From Streptomyces sp. PT12 (GTDB lineage: Bacteria > Actinomycetota > Actinomycetes > Streptomycetales > Streptomycetaceae), in the NCBI RefSeq assembly GCF_003311645.1, contig NZ_QEST01000142.1, positions 21,995 to 85,994 of the forward strand: a stretch of 64,000 nt of DNA. The letters run 5' to 3'. The notes beneath the pieces were generated by a model that was given only the letters and a program-made list of their open reading frames with translations, was not told the origin of the DNA and ran no database searches. Each line of letters starts with the position of its first letter. Position 1 is the first letter of the stretch. A program made the translations under genes and the position numbers. Positions 48,191 to 56,698 of this stretch are shown in pieces.

Positions 48191-48961
48191 TTGTCCGAAT
48201 GGCTCGTGCTGCTCATCGCCGTCGTGGCGACCTGCGCCCTGGTCATCCTGGTCGCGGTGGTGCGCCAGCGCCGCGTCGGCCACGAGGACGACCCCTCGGA
48301 GACGCCCGATGTCATCGAGTACATGACGATGATGATCGGCGTGGTGTACGCGATCGTGCTCGGCCTGGCGATCGCCGGGGGCTGGGAGGCCCAGGGCGCC
48401 GCGGACGACTGGGTGCGGCAGGAGGCCCAGGCGCTCCACGAGGTGGACGTCCTCGCCGAGGTCTTCCCCGAGGACGCGCGGGACGACATCCGCGCCAGCC
48501 TCGCCACCTATGTCGACCACACCGTGGGCACGGAGTGGGACCACATGCTCGACCACGACGACCTGACCGAGCGCGGCGACTCGCTGCTCGGGCAGCTGCG
48601 GGACACCGTGCTGGCGCGCGAGCCGGAGACCGTGCGCGAAGTGCAGGCGTTCCAGGGCATGATCGACCAGGTCGCCGCGGTGGACGAGGCCAGGGTGGGG
48701 CGCGGGGACAGCGCCGAGCCGACCATGCCGCCGGTCGTCTGGCTCGGGCTGATCGTCGGTGGCGTGGTCTCCGTCGGGATGATCTTCGCGCTCCAGATCC
48801 AGCGCTCGGGCCGTGAGATGGTGCTCGCTGGCCTGTTCAGCGCGCTGATCGCGTTCCTGCTGTTCCTGGTCTGGTACTTCGACGACCCGTTCGCCCACGG
48901 CCTGGGCGATGGGATCGAGGCGTACCAGGCGTTCTTCCCACGGGCCGGGGCCGCCGAATGA
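48191..48961 (+). CDS. DUF4239 membrane protein
   Basis: The 256-residue protein has two N-terminal hydrophobic stretches (LVLLIAVVATCALVILVAVV and MMIGVVYAIVLGLAIAGGWE), a soluble loop, and two C-terminal ones (VVWLGLIVGGVVSVGMIFAL and VLAGLFSALIAFLLFLVWYF). The pattern and the DDP/QSGREM-like motifs fit DUF4239, a bestrophin-like group of unknown role. It uses a TTG start at 48191, justified by AGGAGGT 4 bp upstream, which overlaps the stop codon of the preceding gene. The two are co-translated. Confidence 0.78.
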   Translation: MSEWLVLLIAVVATCALVILVAVVRQRRVGHEDDPSETPDVIEYMTMMIGVVYAIVLGLAIAGGWEAQGAADDWVRQEAQALHEVDVLAEVFPEDARDDIRASLATYVDHTVGTEWDHMLDHDDLTERGDSLLGQLRDTVLAREPETVREVQAFQGMIDQVAAVDEARVGRGDSAEPTMPPVVWLGLIVGGVVSVGMIFALQIQRSGREMVLAGLFSALIAFLLFLVWYFDDPFAHGLGDGIEAYQAFFPRAGAAE

Positions 48962-49000
48962 GCCGCCGCCCCGTGGGGCGCAGCCTCTAGCATGATGCGA

Positions 49001-50452
49001 ATGAGCCCTCTGTTTCCGGCCCTGGCAAGCGCTTCGGCCAAGCCCGCGCTGCGCTTCGGCGACCAGATACTCAGCTATGACGCACTGCGCCGCACGGCCG
49101 GTGACCTCGCCCAGCGGCTCGGCGGTCACCGCCGCGTCGCCGTGTGGGCCACGCCCACGGGCGAGACGGCCGTGGCCGCCGTCGCCGCGCTGCTCGCCGG
49201 GGTGGCCCTGGTGCCCGTCAACCCCAAGATCGGGGCGCGGGAGCTTGCGCACATCGTCGGCGACAGCGCGCCGACCCTGGTGCTCGCCCCGGTCAGCGCG
49301 GCGCTGCCCGACCCGCTCGCCGCCCTGCCCAGGCTGGACGTCGACGCGGCCGCCGACCCCGGCGCGGCGGCCGACGCGGGGGACGCGGGCGACGGCATCG
49401 CCCCCGAGAGCGCCGCGCTGATCGTCTATACGTCGGGCACCACGGGCCCGCCCAAGGGCGTGGTCCTCTCGCGCCGGGCGCTCGCCACCACCCTGGACGC
49501 GCTCGCCGACGCGTGGGAGTGGACCGAGGCCGACGTGGTGGTCCACGGGCTGCCGCTGTTCCATGTGCACGGCCTGGTGCTCGGCGTGCTGGGGCCGCTG
49601 CGCCGCGGCGGAACGGTCCACCACCTGGGCCGTTTCTCTCCCGAAGGCGTGACAGAGGCGCTGGTGGGCGACGGCACGATGCTGTTCGGGGTGCCGACGA
49701 TGTACCACAGGCTGGCCGAGGCGGGGGGCTCCGACGAGCGGCTGACGGCGGCGCTCGCCGGGGCGCGGCTGCTGGTGTCGGGCTCCGCGCCGCTGCCGCT
49801 GCCCGACCACGAGCGGATCCTGGCGTTCACGGGGCGGCGGGTGATCGAGCGTTACGGCATGACCGAGACGTTGATGAACACCAGCGTGCGCGCCGACGGC
49901 CCGCCCGCCACCGGCACGGTCGGGGTGCCGCTCCCTGGCGTCGAGGTGCGCCTCGTCGACGACGCGGGCGCGGCGCTGGCCGGGGGCGACGGCGAGACGG
50001 TGGGCGAGATCCAGGTGCGCGGGCCGAACCTGTTCACCGAGTACCTGAACCGCCCCGACGCCACGGCCGAGGCGTTCGACGGCGGCTGGTTCCGCACGGG
50101 GGACATGGCGACGCGCGACCCCGCGGGGAACTACCGGATCGTAGGCCGCAAGTCGACGGACATCATCAAGAGCGGCGGCTACAAGATCGGCGCCGGGGAG
50201 ATCGAGAACGTCCTGCTGACCCACCCCGGGGTCGCCGAGGCCGCCGTGACGGCCGCGCCCGACCCCGACCTGGGCGAGCGGATCATCGCGTGGATCGTGC
50301 CGCGCGACGCGGGGAGCAGCCCAAGCCCTCAGGAGCTGACCGACCATGTGGCGGGGCAGCTGGCCACCCACAAGCGGCCGCGCGAGGTGCGCTTCCTCGC
50401 CGCCCTGCCGCGCAACGACATGGGCAAGGTCCTCAAGCGGGAGCTGACGTGA
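49001..50452 (+). CDS. matB: malonyl-CoA synthetase (MatB-type acyl-CoA ligase)
   Basis: The 483-residue protein is an adenylate-forming ligase: P-loop YTSGTTGPPKGVVLS, VHGLPLFHVHGLVLGVLGPL, ERYGMTETLMNTSVRADG, and the C-terminal hinge and Lys region GRKSTDIIKSGGYKIGAGEI. The substrate pocket sequences and overall run closely resemble the malonate-activating MatB of Streptomyces coelicolor as I remember it. It makes malonyl-CoA from malonate, CoA and ATP. I prefer ATG 49001 (MSPLFPAL), as homologues begin there; ATG 48992 also fits. A -10-like TAGCAT at 48987-48992 suggests a near-leaderless mRNA. Confidence 0.88.
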   Translation: MSPLFPALASASAKPALRFGDQILSYDALRRTAGDLAQRLGGHRRVAVWATPTGETAVAAVAALLAGVALVPVNPKIGARELAHIVGDSAPTLVLAPVSAALPDPLAALPRLDVDAAADPGAAADAGDAGDGIAPESAALIVYTSGTTGPPKGVVLSRRALATTLDALADAWEWTEADVVVHGLPLFHVHGLVLGVLGPLRRGGTVHHLGRFSPEGVTEALVGDGTMLFGVPTMYHRLAEAGGSDERLTAALAGARLLVSGSAPLPLPDHERILAFTGRRVIERYGMTETLMNTSVRADGPPATGTVGVPLPGVEVRLVDDAGAALAGGDGETVGEIQVRGPNLFTEYLNRPDATAEAFDGGWFRTGDMATRDPAGNYRIVGRKSTDIIKSGGYKIGAGEIENVLLTHPGVAEAAVTAAPDPDLGERIIAWIVPRDAGSSPSPQELTDHVAGQLATHKRPREVRFLAALPRNDMGKVLKRELT

Positions 50453-51771
50453 ACGGCGTGCCGGGGGAGGGCGCCACGGCGCGGGAGCTGATCGCCGCCG
50501 TCGCCCCCGTGTTCACCGAGCTGCCCGGCCGGGCCGCCTCGACCCCCGGTGGCCCGCTCGGCTGGCCGGGGTACGACGACGCCAGGGCGCGGGCCAGGAA
50601 GCGAACCGGCGAGACCGAAGCGGTGGTCTGCGGGATCGGGGAGTCGGGCGGGACTGAGGCGGTGCTGATCGCGTTCGAGTTCGGCTTCCTCGGGGGCTCG
50701 ATCGGTGAGGAGACGGGCGAGCGCATCGAGAACGCGTTCATCACCGCCCGTGATCTGTCGCTGCCCGTGGTGTCGCTCATCGCGAGCGGCGGCAGCCGGA
50801 TGCAGGAGGGCATGTACGCGCTGACCCAACTCCAGCGCATCGCCCGGCAGATGGTGCGGCTGCGGGCCGCCGGGCTGCCGCATCTCGCGGTGCTTGCCGG
50901 GCCCGTCACCGGCGGCGGCTGGGCGACGCTCGGGGCGGGCGCGGATGTGCGGGTGGCGCTGCCGGGGGCGCAGGTCGGCTTCGCCGGGTCCAGGATCAGG
51001 CCGCGGGACGCGGATCCCGCGGCCTATACGGCCGAGGGCCAGCTTGCGGTGGGTCAGGTGGACGAGATCGTGTCCGCTGACGAGGTGGGGCGGGCGGTGG
51101 CGCGCTGGCTCGCGCTGCTGACGCGGCCCGCCACCGGGCCCGTCGCGCCGCCGAGGGCGCTGCGGGCGGTGCCGCTGCCCGAGTCGGGCTGGCAGGCCGT
51201 CCAGCGGGCGCGCGAGGCGGAACGGCCGCGCGCCGAGGCGTATGTGCGGGCGCACTTCACGCTGCGCGCCCCCCTGGCCAGTCTCGACCCCGGCATCGCG
51301 TGCGGGTTCGGGCAGCGGGACGGGAAGAGCGTCGCCTATGTGGCGCAGGGCGGGACGGCGACGTCGCCCGCGGGGTTCAGGGCGGCGACGCGCCTGGTGC
51401 TGCTCGCGGACCGCCTCTCGATCCCGGTGCTGACGCTGGTGGACACCCCGGGCGCGGCCAACGGCGCCGAGGCGGAGCGGGACGGCGTGGGGGCGGCCAT
51501 CGCCGAGGCCATCACCGCGGTGGCGGGCTGCCGGATCCCGGTGACCACGCTGCTGGTCGGGGAGGGCGGCTCGGGCGGCGCGGTGGCTCTGACCTCGCCG
51601 GGGAACACCTGGGTGACGCCGGACAGCTACTACTCGGTGGTCGCCCCCGAGCTCGCGGTCGCCATCCTCAAGCGCGGCCCCGACGCGGTGCGGGAGACGG
51701 CGGAGCAGTTGCGGCTGCGGCCCCAGGACCTGGTGGAGCTCGGCATCGCGCGGGGCATCGTGCCGCTCTGA
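50449..51771 (+). CDS. acetyl-CoA carboxylase carboxyltransferase, fused beta-alpha type
   Basis: The 440-residue protein contains two crotonase-like carboxyltransferase halves. The first has IGEETGERIENAFITARDLS and LPVVSLIASGGSRMQEGMYA (AccD-like), the second VLTLVDTPGAANGAEAERDG and LLVGEGGSGGAVALTSPGNT (AccA-like). It overlaps matB by GTGA, so both act on malonyl-CoA; the gene pair is known from other Streptomyces. No biotin carboxylase or carrier subunit is in the window. It could run forward with those or help malonyl-CoA decarboxylation or turnover; the direction is not shown by sequence. Confidence 0.82.
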   Translation: MNGVPGEGATARELIAAVAPVFTELPGRAASTPGGPLGWPGYDDARARARKRTGETEAVVCGIGESGGTEAVLIAFEFGFLGGSIGEETGERIENAFITARDLSLPVVSLIASGGSRMQEGMYALTQLQRIARQMVRLRAAGLPHLAVLAGPVTGGGWATLGAGADVRVALPGAQVGFAGSRIRPRDADPAAYTAEGQLAVGQVDEIVSADEVGRAVARWLALLTRPATGPVAPPRALRAVPLPESGWQAVQRAREAERPRAEAYVRAHFTLRAPLASLDPGIACGFGQRDGKSVAYVAQGGTATSPAGFRAATRLVLLADRLSIPVLTLVDTPGAANGAEAERDGVGAAIAEAITAVAGCRIPVTTLLVGEGGSGGAVALTSPGNTWVTPDSYYSVVAPELAVAILKRGPDAVRETAEQLRLRPQDLVELGIARGIVPL

Positions 51772-51815
51772 GCGGCCGCTGGGGCGAGGGCGGGGCGGTG
51801 GGCGGCGTCCGTGGC

Positions 51816-52832
51816 TCAGCCGACGGGCGCCGCGAGCCCCGCGAGGCGGGCCAGCCGCCGGGTGGAGTCGAGGCGGGCGGCGTCGTCGTGGGAGCTGAGG
51901 GTCAGCAGCAGCTCCTGGGCGCCGGTGCGGTCGATCAGCCGGGCCAGCGCTTCGGCCATCGCCTCCTCGTCGCCGTGCAGCTGACCGGCGCGGGCCTCGT
52001 CGAAGTGCCGGCGCTCGCGCTCGGTCATCGCGCGGGCCAGGATCTCGTCGGGCGGGTCGAGGGGCGGGAAGACGCCGCGGGTGCGGGACCACGCGGTCGC
52101 CCATGCCTCGGGGATCTGGAGCAGCCTGGCGCGTTCGGCCGTGTCGGCGACGGCGGCGTTGACCGCGAGGATCACCTCCGGCCGCTCGGCCCGCGCGGAC
52201 GGCCGGAAGGCGGAACGGTAGCGGTCGATCGCCGTGAGCATGCGGTCCTCGTCGCTCAGATGGGCCATGACGAGCGGCAGCCCATGGGCGGCGGCGATGT
52301 CCGCGCCCGATCCCACCGCGAGCACATAGGCGGGCACGTCCAGCCCGGTGGCGGGGGGCGCGTCGATCGGGGCGCGGCCTTCGAAGTAGCCGAGCAGCTC
52401 GGTCAGTTGCTCGCCGAAGCGCTCCGCCGCGCCCTTGTCGACGCCCAGCGCGTCGCGCACCGGGCCCGTGAAGCCCACCGAGCGGCCGAGGCCCATGTCG
52501 ACGCGCCCGGGGAAGAGCGAGGCCAGCACCCCGAACTGCTCGGCGACGACCAGCGGCCTGTGGTTGGGCAGCATGACGCCGCCCGTGCCGACCCTGATGC
52601 GGTCGGTGGCCGCGGCCACGGCGGCGGCGAGCACGGTGGGCGCCGAGCCCGCGACGCCGGGCACGCCATGGTGCTCGGCCACCCAGAAGCGGTGGTAGCC
52701 AAGGTCCTCGACCTGCCGCGCGAAGCGGACGGTGCCGCGCAGCGCGTCGGCCGGGTGCTGTCCGCGGCGGGTGAGGGCGCGGTCGAGGACCGACCAGCGC
52801 ACCGAGGCGAGCCGTGCCGTGGTGTCGTCCAT
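51816..52832 (-). CDS. luciferase-like (LLM) flavin-dependent oxidoreductase
   Basis: The 338-residue protein fits the bacterial luciferase-like TIM barrel: VRWSVLDRALTRRG, DLGYHRFWVAEHHGVPGVAG, VGTGGVMLPNHRPLVVAEQF and FPGRVDMGLGRSVGFTG. Such enzymes use FMN or F420; the substrate is not predictable. ATG 52832 (MDDTTARLASV) is used. Its stop faces the carboxyltransferase stop, 44 bp apart, with no obvious hairpin. Confidence 0.85.
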   Translation of the reverse strand: MDDTTARLASVRWSVLDRALTRRGQHPADALRGTVRFARQVEDLGYHRFWVAEHHGVPGVAGSAPTVLAAAVAAATDRIRVGTGGVMLPNHRPLVVAEQFGVLASLFPGRVDMGLGRSVGFTGPVRDALGVDKGAAERFGEQLTELLGYFEGRAPIDAPPATGLDVPAYVLAVGSGADIAAAHGLPLVMAHLSDEDRMLTAIDRYRSAFRPSARAERPEVILAVNAAVADTAERARLLQIPEAWATAWSRTRGVFPPLDPPDEILARAMTERERRHFDEARAGQLHGDEEAMAEALARLIDRTGAQELLLTLSSHDDAARLDSTRRLARLAGLAAPVG

Positions 52833-53028
52833 GTCAGGTGCAACGCCGGGGACCGCCGAGGATTCCCGGGGCGCGGGGGCGGGGCGCCGAGGCGGAGGGC
52901 GGGGCGGGGGGCGAGGCGGCGAGGCGGGCGGCGAGGCGGCGCGCGAGGGCAGGCGCGGTGAGGAGTTCGTAACGCGGCCTTGCTCCGGATGACGTGGATC
53001 GGCAATGGGCCCTGGCAGGCGGAACAGC

Positions 53029-53375
53029 ATGAGCACCCTGCGGATGGCCGCCGCGTCGGCCGGGTTCGGCCGCGATATCGAGGAGGGCTTCGCCACCGTC
53101 GAACGCCTCGTCAAGGAGGCCAGAGGCGAGGGCGCGCGCCGCGGAGAACCAGGTCGTGCTCGCGTCCTCCAACCAGACCGGCGCGATGGGCGGGATGCGC
53201 TTCCTCGGCCAGGCCAAGGTGGTCGGCCCGGGCGGCGACATCCTGGCCCTGGGCGGCGACGACCCGGAACGCCGCGCCGCGGGCCGGGAGCTGGCCGCCC
53301 GGCACACGTGGGAGGAGGCCGCGCGGCGCCATCTGGCGTCCTACCGCTCGCTCGCGAAGGGGCGTCCGGGGCCCG
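53029..53375 (+). pseudogene. carbon-nitrogen hydrolase (nitrilase family) remnant, internal deletion and frameshift
   Basis: The start, MSTLRMAAASAGFGRDIEEG followed by FATVERLVKEARGEGAR, looks like the N-terminus of nitrilase-superfamily amidases. Around 53110-53130 the similarity jumps to a second frame reading RARAAENQVVLASSNQTGAM then GGMRFLGQAKVVGPGGDILA, which resembles the C-terminal part of the same family. The middle, with the catalytic Glu-Lys-Cys region, is missing, and the C-terminal frame has no stop of its own before it enters the opposite response-regulator gene. This is a dead gene made by an out-of-frame deletion; the family call is inference. Confidence 0.65.
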
Positions 53376-53402
53376 CAGGGCGCCCCGCCCGCTCGGGACC
53401 AC

Positions 53403-53441
53403 TCAGGAGTCGCCTTCAGGAGTCGCCTTCAGGAGTCGCCT
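53403..53441. repeat. 13-bp tandem repeat, three copies, at the response-regulator stop
   Basis: TCAGGAGTCGCCT is repeated three times without mismatch. The copy at 53429-53441 encodes the last residues and stop codon (53429-53431) of the leftward response regulator; the other two lie beyond the stop. Confidence 0.9.
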
Positions 53442-54088
53442 TCGGTCAGCCGCGCGTCGTGGGCCAGCAGGGCGATCTGGACGCGGTTGTTGAGGTTGAG
53501 CTTGGCCAGGATCCGCGAGACATGCGTCTTGACGGTCGGAACGCTCATGTGGAGCGCGGCGGCGATCTCGGCGTTGGACTTGCCCTGGCCGATCGCGACG
53601 GCGACCTCGCGCTCCCGCTCGCCGAGCGCCGCGAGGCGCCGCCTGGCACGGTGGGCGTCGAGGCCAGCTCCGGTGACGTGCGCGATCAGCCGCTGGGTGA
53701 CGGCGGGCGACAGGACGGGGTCGCCCTCGGCGACGCGACGCACGGCCGCGACGATCTCGCCGGGCGGGGTGTCCTTGAGGACGAACCCCGCGGCCCCGGC
53801 CCGCAGCGCCCGCAGCACGTGCTCGTCGGCGTTGAACGTCGTCAGCACCAGCACCTCGGGCGGGTCGGCCATGGCGCGCAGCCGCTCGGTGGCGGCCAGG
53901 CCGTCCGTGCCCGGCATGCGGATGTCCATCAGCACCACGTCGGGGGTGTGGCGTTCCACCAGCGCGTGCACCTCGGCACCGTCCGCGCCCTCGCCGACGA
54001 TCTCCAGGTCGGGCGCGGCGGCGAGCATGAGCCGCAGCCCGGAGCGGACCAGGGGGTCGTCATCGACGAGGAGCACGCGGATGGCCAT
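53429..54088 (-). CDS. NarL/FixJ-type response regulator, no kinase nearby
   Basis: The 219-residue protein has a receiver domain (VLLVDDDPLVRSGLRLML, phospho-acceptor Asp55 in VVLMDIRMPGTDGL, TTFNADEH, FVLKDTPPGE) and a LuxR-type HTH (GEREREVAVAIGQGKSNAEI, SVPTVKTHVSRILAKLNL). ATG 54088 gives the normal start MAIRVLLVDDD. It follows the nikE-like gene on the same strand by 32 bp, but there is no histidine kinase gene in the neighbourhood, so it is an orphan or is controlled by a distant kinase. Confidence 0.88.
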   Translation of the reverse strand: MAIRVLLVDDDPLVRSGLRLMLAAAPDLEIVGEGADGAEVHALVERHTPDVVLMDIRMPGTDGLAATERLRAMADPPEVLVLTTFNADEHVLRALRAGAAGFVLKDTPPGEIVAAVRRVAEGDPVLSPAVTQRLIAHVTGAGLDAHRARRRLAALGEREREVAVAIGQGKSNAEIAAALHMSVPTVKTHVSRILAKLNLNNRVQIALLAHDARLTEGDS

Positions 54089-54120
54089 GCGGGTCACCGT
54101 AGCCAGCCGCGCGGCGCGGG

Positions 54121-54774
54121 TCACCGCCCGGTGGGGAAGTCCAGCACCCGGTCGCACCAGCGCCGCAGCAGGACCCGGTCGTGGCCGACGGCGAGCAGGG
54201 CGGCGCCGTGCTCGCGGCGGTACTCCTCGACGACGGCGACCAGCGCGGCGGTGGTCGACGCGTCCAGCATCGCGGTCATCTCGTCGCAGATCAGCAGGCC
54301 GGGGCGCAGCATCAACGCCCGTGCCAGGCAGGCTCGTTGCAGCTGCCCGTCGCTCACCTCGTGGGGGCGGCGGCCGAGCAGCGCGGGGGTGAGGCCGACG
54401 TCGTCGGCCAGCCGGGCGGCGCGGTCGGCGAGCTCGGCGCCTCGCCCTGTGGCGCTGGCGGGCTCGGCGATCAGGTCGCGCAGCGTGAGCCGGGGGTCGG
54501 CGGCGAGCCTCGGCTGCTGGAACACCACGCCCACCCGCGTCCGTTCGGCGCGGGGCGCGCGGAAGCGGAAGCCGGTGACGGGCTCGCCCGCCAGGCGCAC
54601 GGTGCCCGCCCAGGGGCGGTGCAGCAGGGCCGCCACCCGGGCGAGGGTGGACTTGCCACAGCCGCTGGGGCCGAGCAGCCCGACGGCCTCGCCGTCGCCC
54701 ACGGCGAGAGAGAGGCCGGTGACGACGGGGGTGCGGCGGTCGTAGCCCGCGGTGACGCGGTCGAGCTCAAGCAT
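54121..54774 (-). CDS. nikE: ABC importer ATPase, nickel/peptide type (NikE-like)
   Basis: The 217-residue ATPase has Walker A LLGPSGCGKSTLARVA, Q loop VVFQQPRLAADPRL, a slightly altered signature VSDGQLQRACLARAL and Walker B LLICDEMTAMLD. The His of the switch is in AVGHDRVLL. At ~217 residues it is short for the family because the C-terminal oligopeptide-type extension with its Cys-rich end is absent. It overlaps the preceding ATPase gene by 8 bp. Confidence 0.8.
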   Translation of the reverse strand: MLELDRVTAGYDRRTPVVTGLSLAVGDGEAVGLLGPSGCGKSTLARVAALLHRPWAGTVRLAGEPVTGFRFRAPRAERTRVGVVFQQPRLAADPRLTLRDLIAEPASATGRGAELADRAARLADDVGLTPALLGRRPHEVSDGQLQRACLARALMLRPGLLICDEMTAMLDASTTAALVAVVEEYRREHGAALLAVGHDRVLLRRWCDRVLDFPTGR

Positions 54775-55765
54775 CGGCGGCCTCCCGCGCGTGGTGGCAG
54801 GCGACGCCGTCGGCGAGGGCGGGCAGGGTGGCGCACCGCTCGGTCGCGCGGTCGCAGCGGGGGGCGAACGCGCATCCTTCGGGCAGGGCGTCGAGCTCGG
54901 GCGGCAGCCCGGGGATGGGGGTGAAGGCGCGTTCGGGGAGGGCGTCGAGCAGGCCAGCGGCGTAGGGGTGGCGGGGCCCTGGGCGGCCGAAGAAGGCGTC
55001 GGCGGTGGTGAGTTCGACGACGCGGCCCGCGTACATCACGGCTACCCGGTCGGCGACGCGCTCGGCGGCGGCCAGGTCGTGGGTGATGACCAGCAGGCCG
55101 CGGCCCTCGTCGGCGTGGCGGCGCAGCTCGCCGACCGTGCGGTCCACCAGGTCGCGGTCGAGCCCGGTGGTGGGCTCGTCGGCGATCAGCAGGGGCGCGT
55201 CGGCGACCAGCGCGAGCGCGGTGGCGGCGCGCTGGGCGAGGCCACCGGAGAGCTGGTGCGGGTGGCGGTCGAGGTGGTCGGCGGGGAACGCGGCCCGCGC
55301 GGCGGCGGACTCGGCGGCGGCGCGCAGCTCCCTGCGCGGGGTGCCGCGCAGGGCGCGCACGGTCTCCTCCAGGTGGGAGCGGACGGTGCGCACCGGGGTG
55401 AGGTGGGCGGCGGGGCTCTGCGGAATGAGCCCGGCGCGGCGCCCGCGGACGGCGCGCGCCAGCGTGGCCTCCCCCGCGGTCAGCAGGTCGAGCAGGCCCT
55501 CCCCCGTGTCGATGAGCGCGGCGCCCCTGGTGCGGGCGTTGCCCGGCAGCAGGCCGAGCAGCGCGGAGGCGAGGACGGACTTGCCGCAGCCGCTCTCGCC
55601 CACCAGGGCCAGGCACTCGCCGGGGCGCAGGTCGAAGGAGACATCGGTGACGGCGGCGACGGGGCGCCCGCTGGGCATGAGGAACCGCACGGACAACTCC
55701 CGTACGGACAGCAGGGGTCGGCCCCGCGTCGGGTTCTCCGGCTTCTGGCCGGGCGTCCGGCTCAC
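54767..55765 (-). CDS. nikD: ABC importer ATPase, nickel/peptide type (NikD-like)
   Basis: The 332-residue ATPase has Walker A LALVGESGCGKSVLASAL, signature LSGGLAQRAATALALV, Walker B LLIADEPTTGLD and the C-terminal oligopeptide/dipeptide extension ALPEGCAFAPRCDRATERC with its Cys cluster. Start GTG 55765 overlaps the permease stop by 4 bp. It energises import together with the second ATPase. Confidence 0.82.
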   Translation of the reverse strand: MSRTPGQKPENPTRGRPLLSVRELSVRFLMPSGRPVAAVTDVSFDLRPGECLALVGESGCGKSVLASALLGLLPGNARTRGAALIDTGEGLLDLLTAGEATLARAVRGRRAGLIPQSPAAHLTPVRTVRSHLEETVRALRGTPRRELRAAAESAAARAAFPADHLDRHPHQLSGGLAQRAATALALVADAPLLIADEPTTGLDRDLVDRTVGELRRHADEGRGLLVITHDLAAAERVADRVAVMYAGRVVELTTADAFFGRPGPRHPYAAGLLDALPERAFTPIPGLPPELDALPEGCAFAPRCDRATERCATLPALADGVACHHAREAADA

Positions 55766-56685
55766 AGGACCAGCTCCGATCGGCGGCGGGGATTGATGCG
55801 TTCGCGCCAGGCTCCGGCGAGTCCGGCGATGGCGAGGGTGGGGACGACGATGAACAGGCCGGGGAAGAGCGTGGGCCACCACTCGCCGGTCACCAGGGAG
55901 CCGCGGGCGCCGTTGATCATCGTGCCCAGGCTGGCCTCGTGGGCCGGGATGCCGAGGCCGAGGAACGAAAGCGCCGACTCGTGCCAGATGGCGTGCGGCA
56001 CCATGAGCACGGCGGCGAGACCGGCCTGCGGCAGCACGGCGGGGACCAGGTGGCGCACCGCGACGCGCAGGCGGGAGGCGCCGCCGGATATCGCCGCGTC
56101 GACGAAGGGCCGCGCGCGCAGCGACAGCACCTCGGCGCGGACGATGCGCGCGGTGGACACCCAGTGGGTCAGCCCGACGGAGGCGACCACCGGCCACACG
56201 CCGGGCCGGAACATCGCGACGATGAAGATCCCCATCAGCAGGTGCGGCACGGCGGTGAACGTGTCGACGAGCCGCATGACGAGGCGGTCGAACCGGCCGC
56301 CCACCGCGCCAGCCGCGCAGCCGACCAGCAGGCCGATGCCGCTGGCGACCAGCGCCGCGACCAGGCCGACGAGGAGGGACACGCGCAGGCCGTAGACGCT
56401 GCGCAGCAGCACGTCGCGGCCGACCTCGTCGGTGCCGAACGGGTGGGCGCCCGAGGGGGGTTCGAGCTTGGCCGTCAGGTCGACGGCCTGCTGGTCGAGC
56501 GGGAAGAGCGGCGGGACCATGAGCACGGCGAGCGCGGCGATGGCGACGAGCGCCGCGGAGAACGCCACGCGCGCGGCGCGCGTGGAGCGGCGGACCGGGC
56601 GCGGGGCGTGCCAGGGCTCGGCCGCCCGGTCGGTGGGAGGGGCTGTGGGAGGGGCGGCGGGGCGGCGGGCGGCGGGCTGGTTCAT
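55762..56685 (-). CDS. nikC: ABC importer permease, nickel/peptide type (NikC/DppC-like)
   Basis: The 307-residue permease has a Pro-rich cytoplasmic N-terminus, then HPFGTDEVGRDVLLRSVYGL, a hallmark of the DppC/NikC group, about six membrane segments and an EAA-like loop in SGGASRLRVAVRHLVPAVLP. Start ATG 56685 lies 13 bp after the upstream permease stop. Confidence 0.85.
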   Translation of the reverse strand: MNQPAARRPAAPPTAPPTDRAAEPWHAPRPVRRSTRAARVAFSAALVAIAALAVLMVPPLFPLDQQAVDLTAKLEPPSGAHPFGTDEVGRDVLLRSVYGLRVSLLVGLVAALVASGIGLLVGCAAGAVGGRFDRLVMRLVDTFTAVPHLLMGIFIVAMFRPGVWPVVASVGLTHWVSTARIVRAEVLSLRARPFVDAAISGGASRLRVAVRHLVPAVLPQAGLAAVLMVPHAIWHESALSFLGLGIPAHEASLGTMINGARGSLVTGEWWPTLFPGLFIVVPTLAIAGLAGAWRERINPRRRSELVL

Positions 56686-56698
56686 GGGCGTTCCGCGT

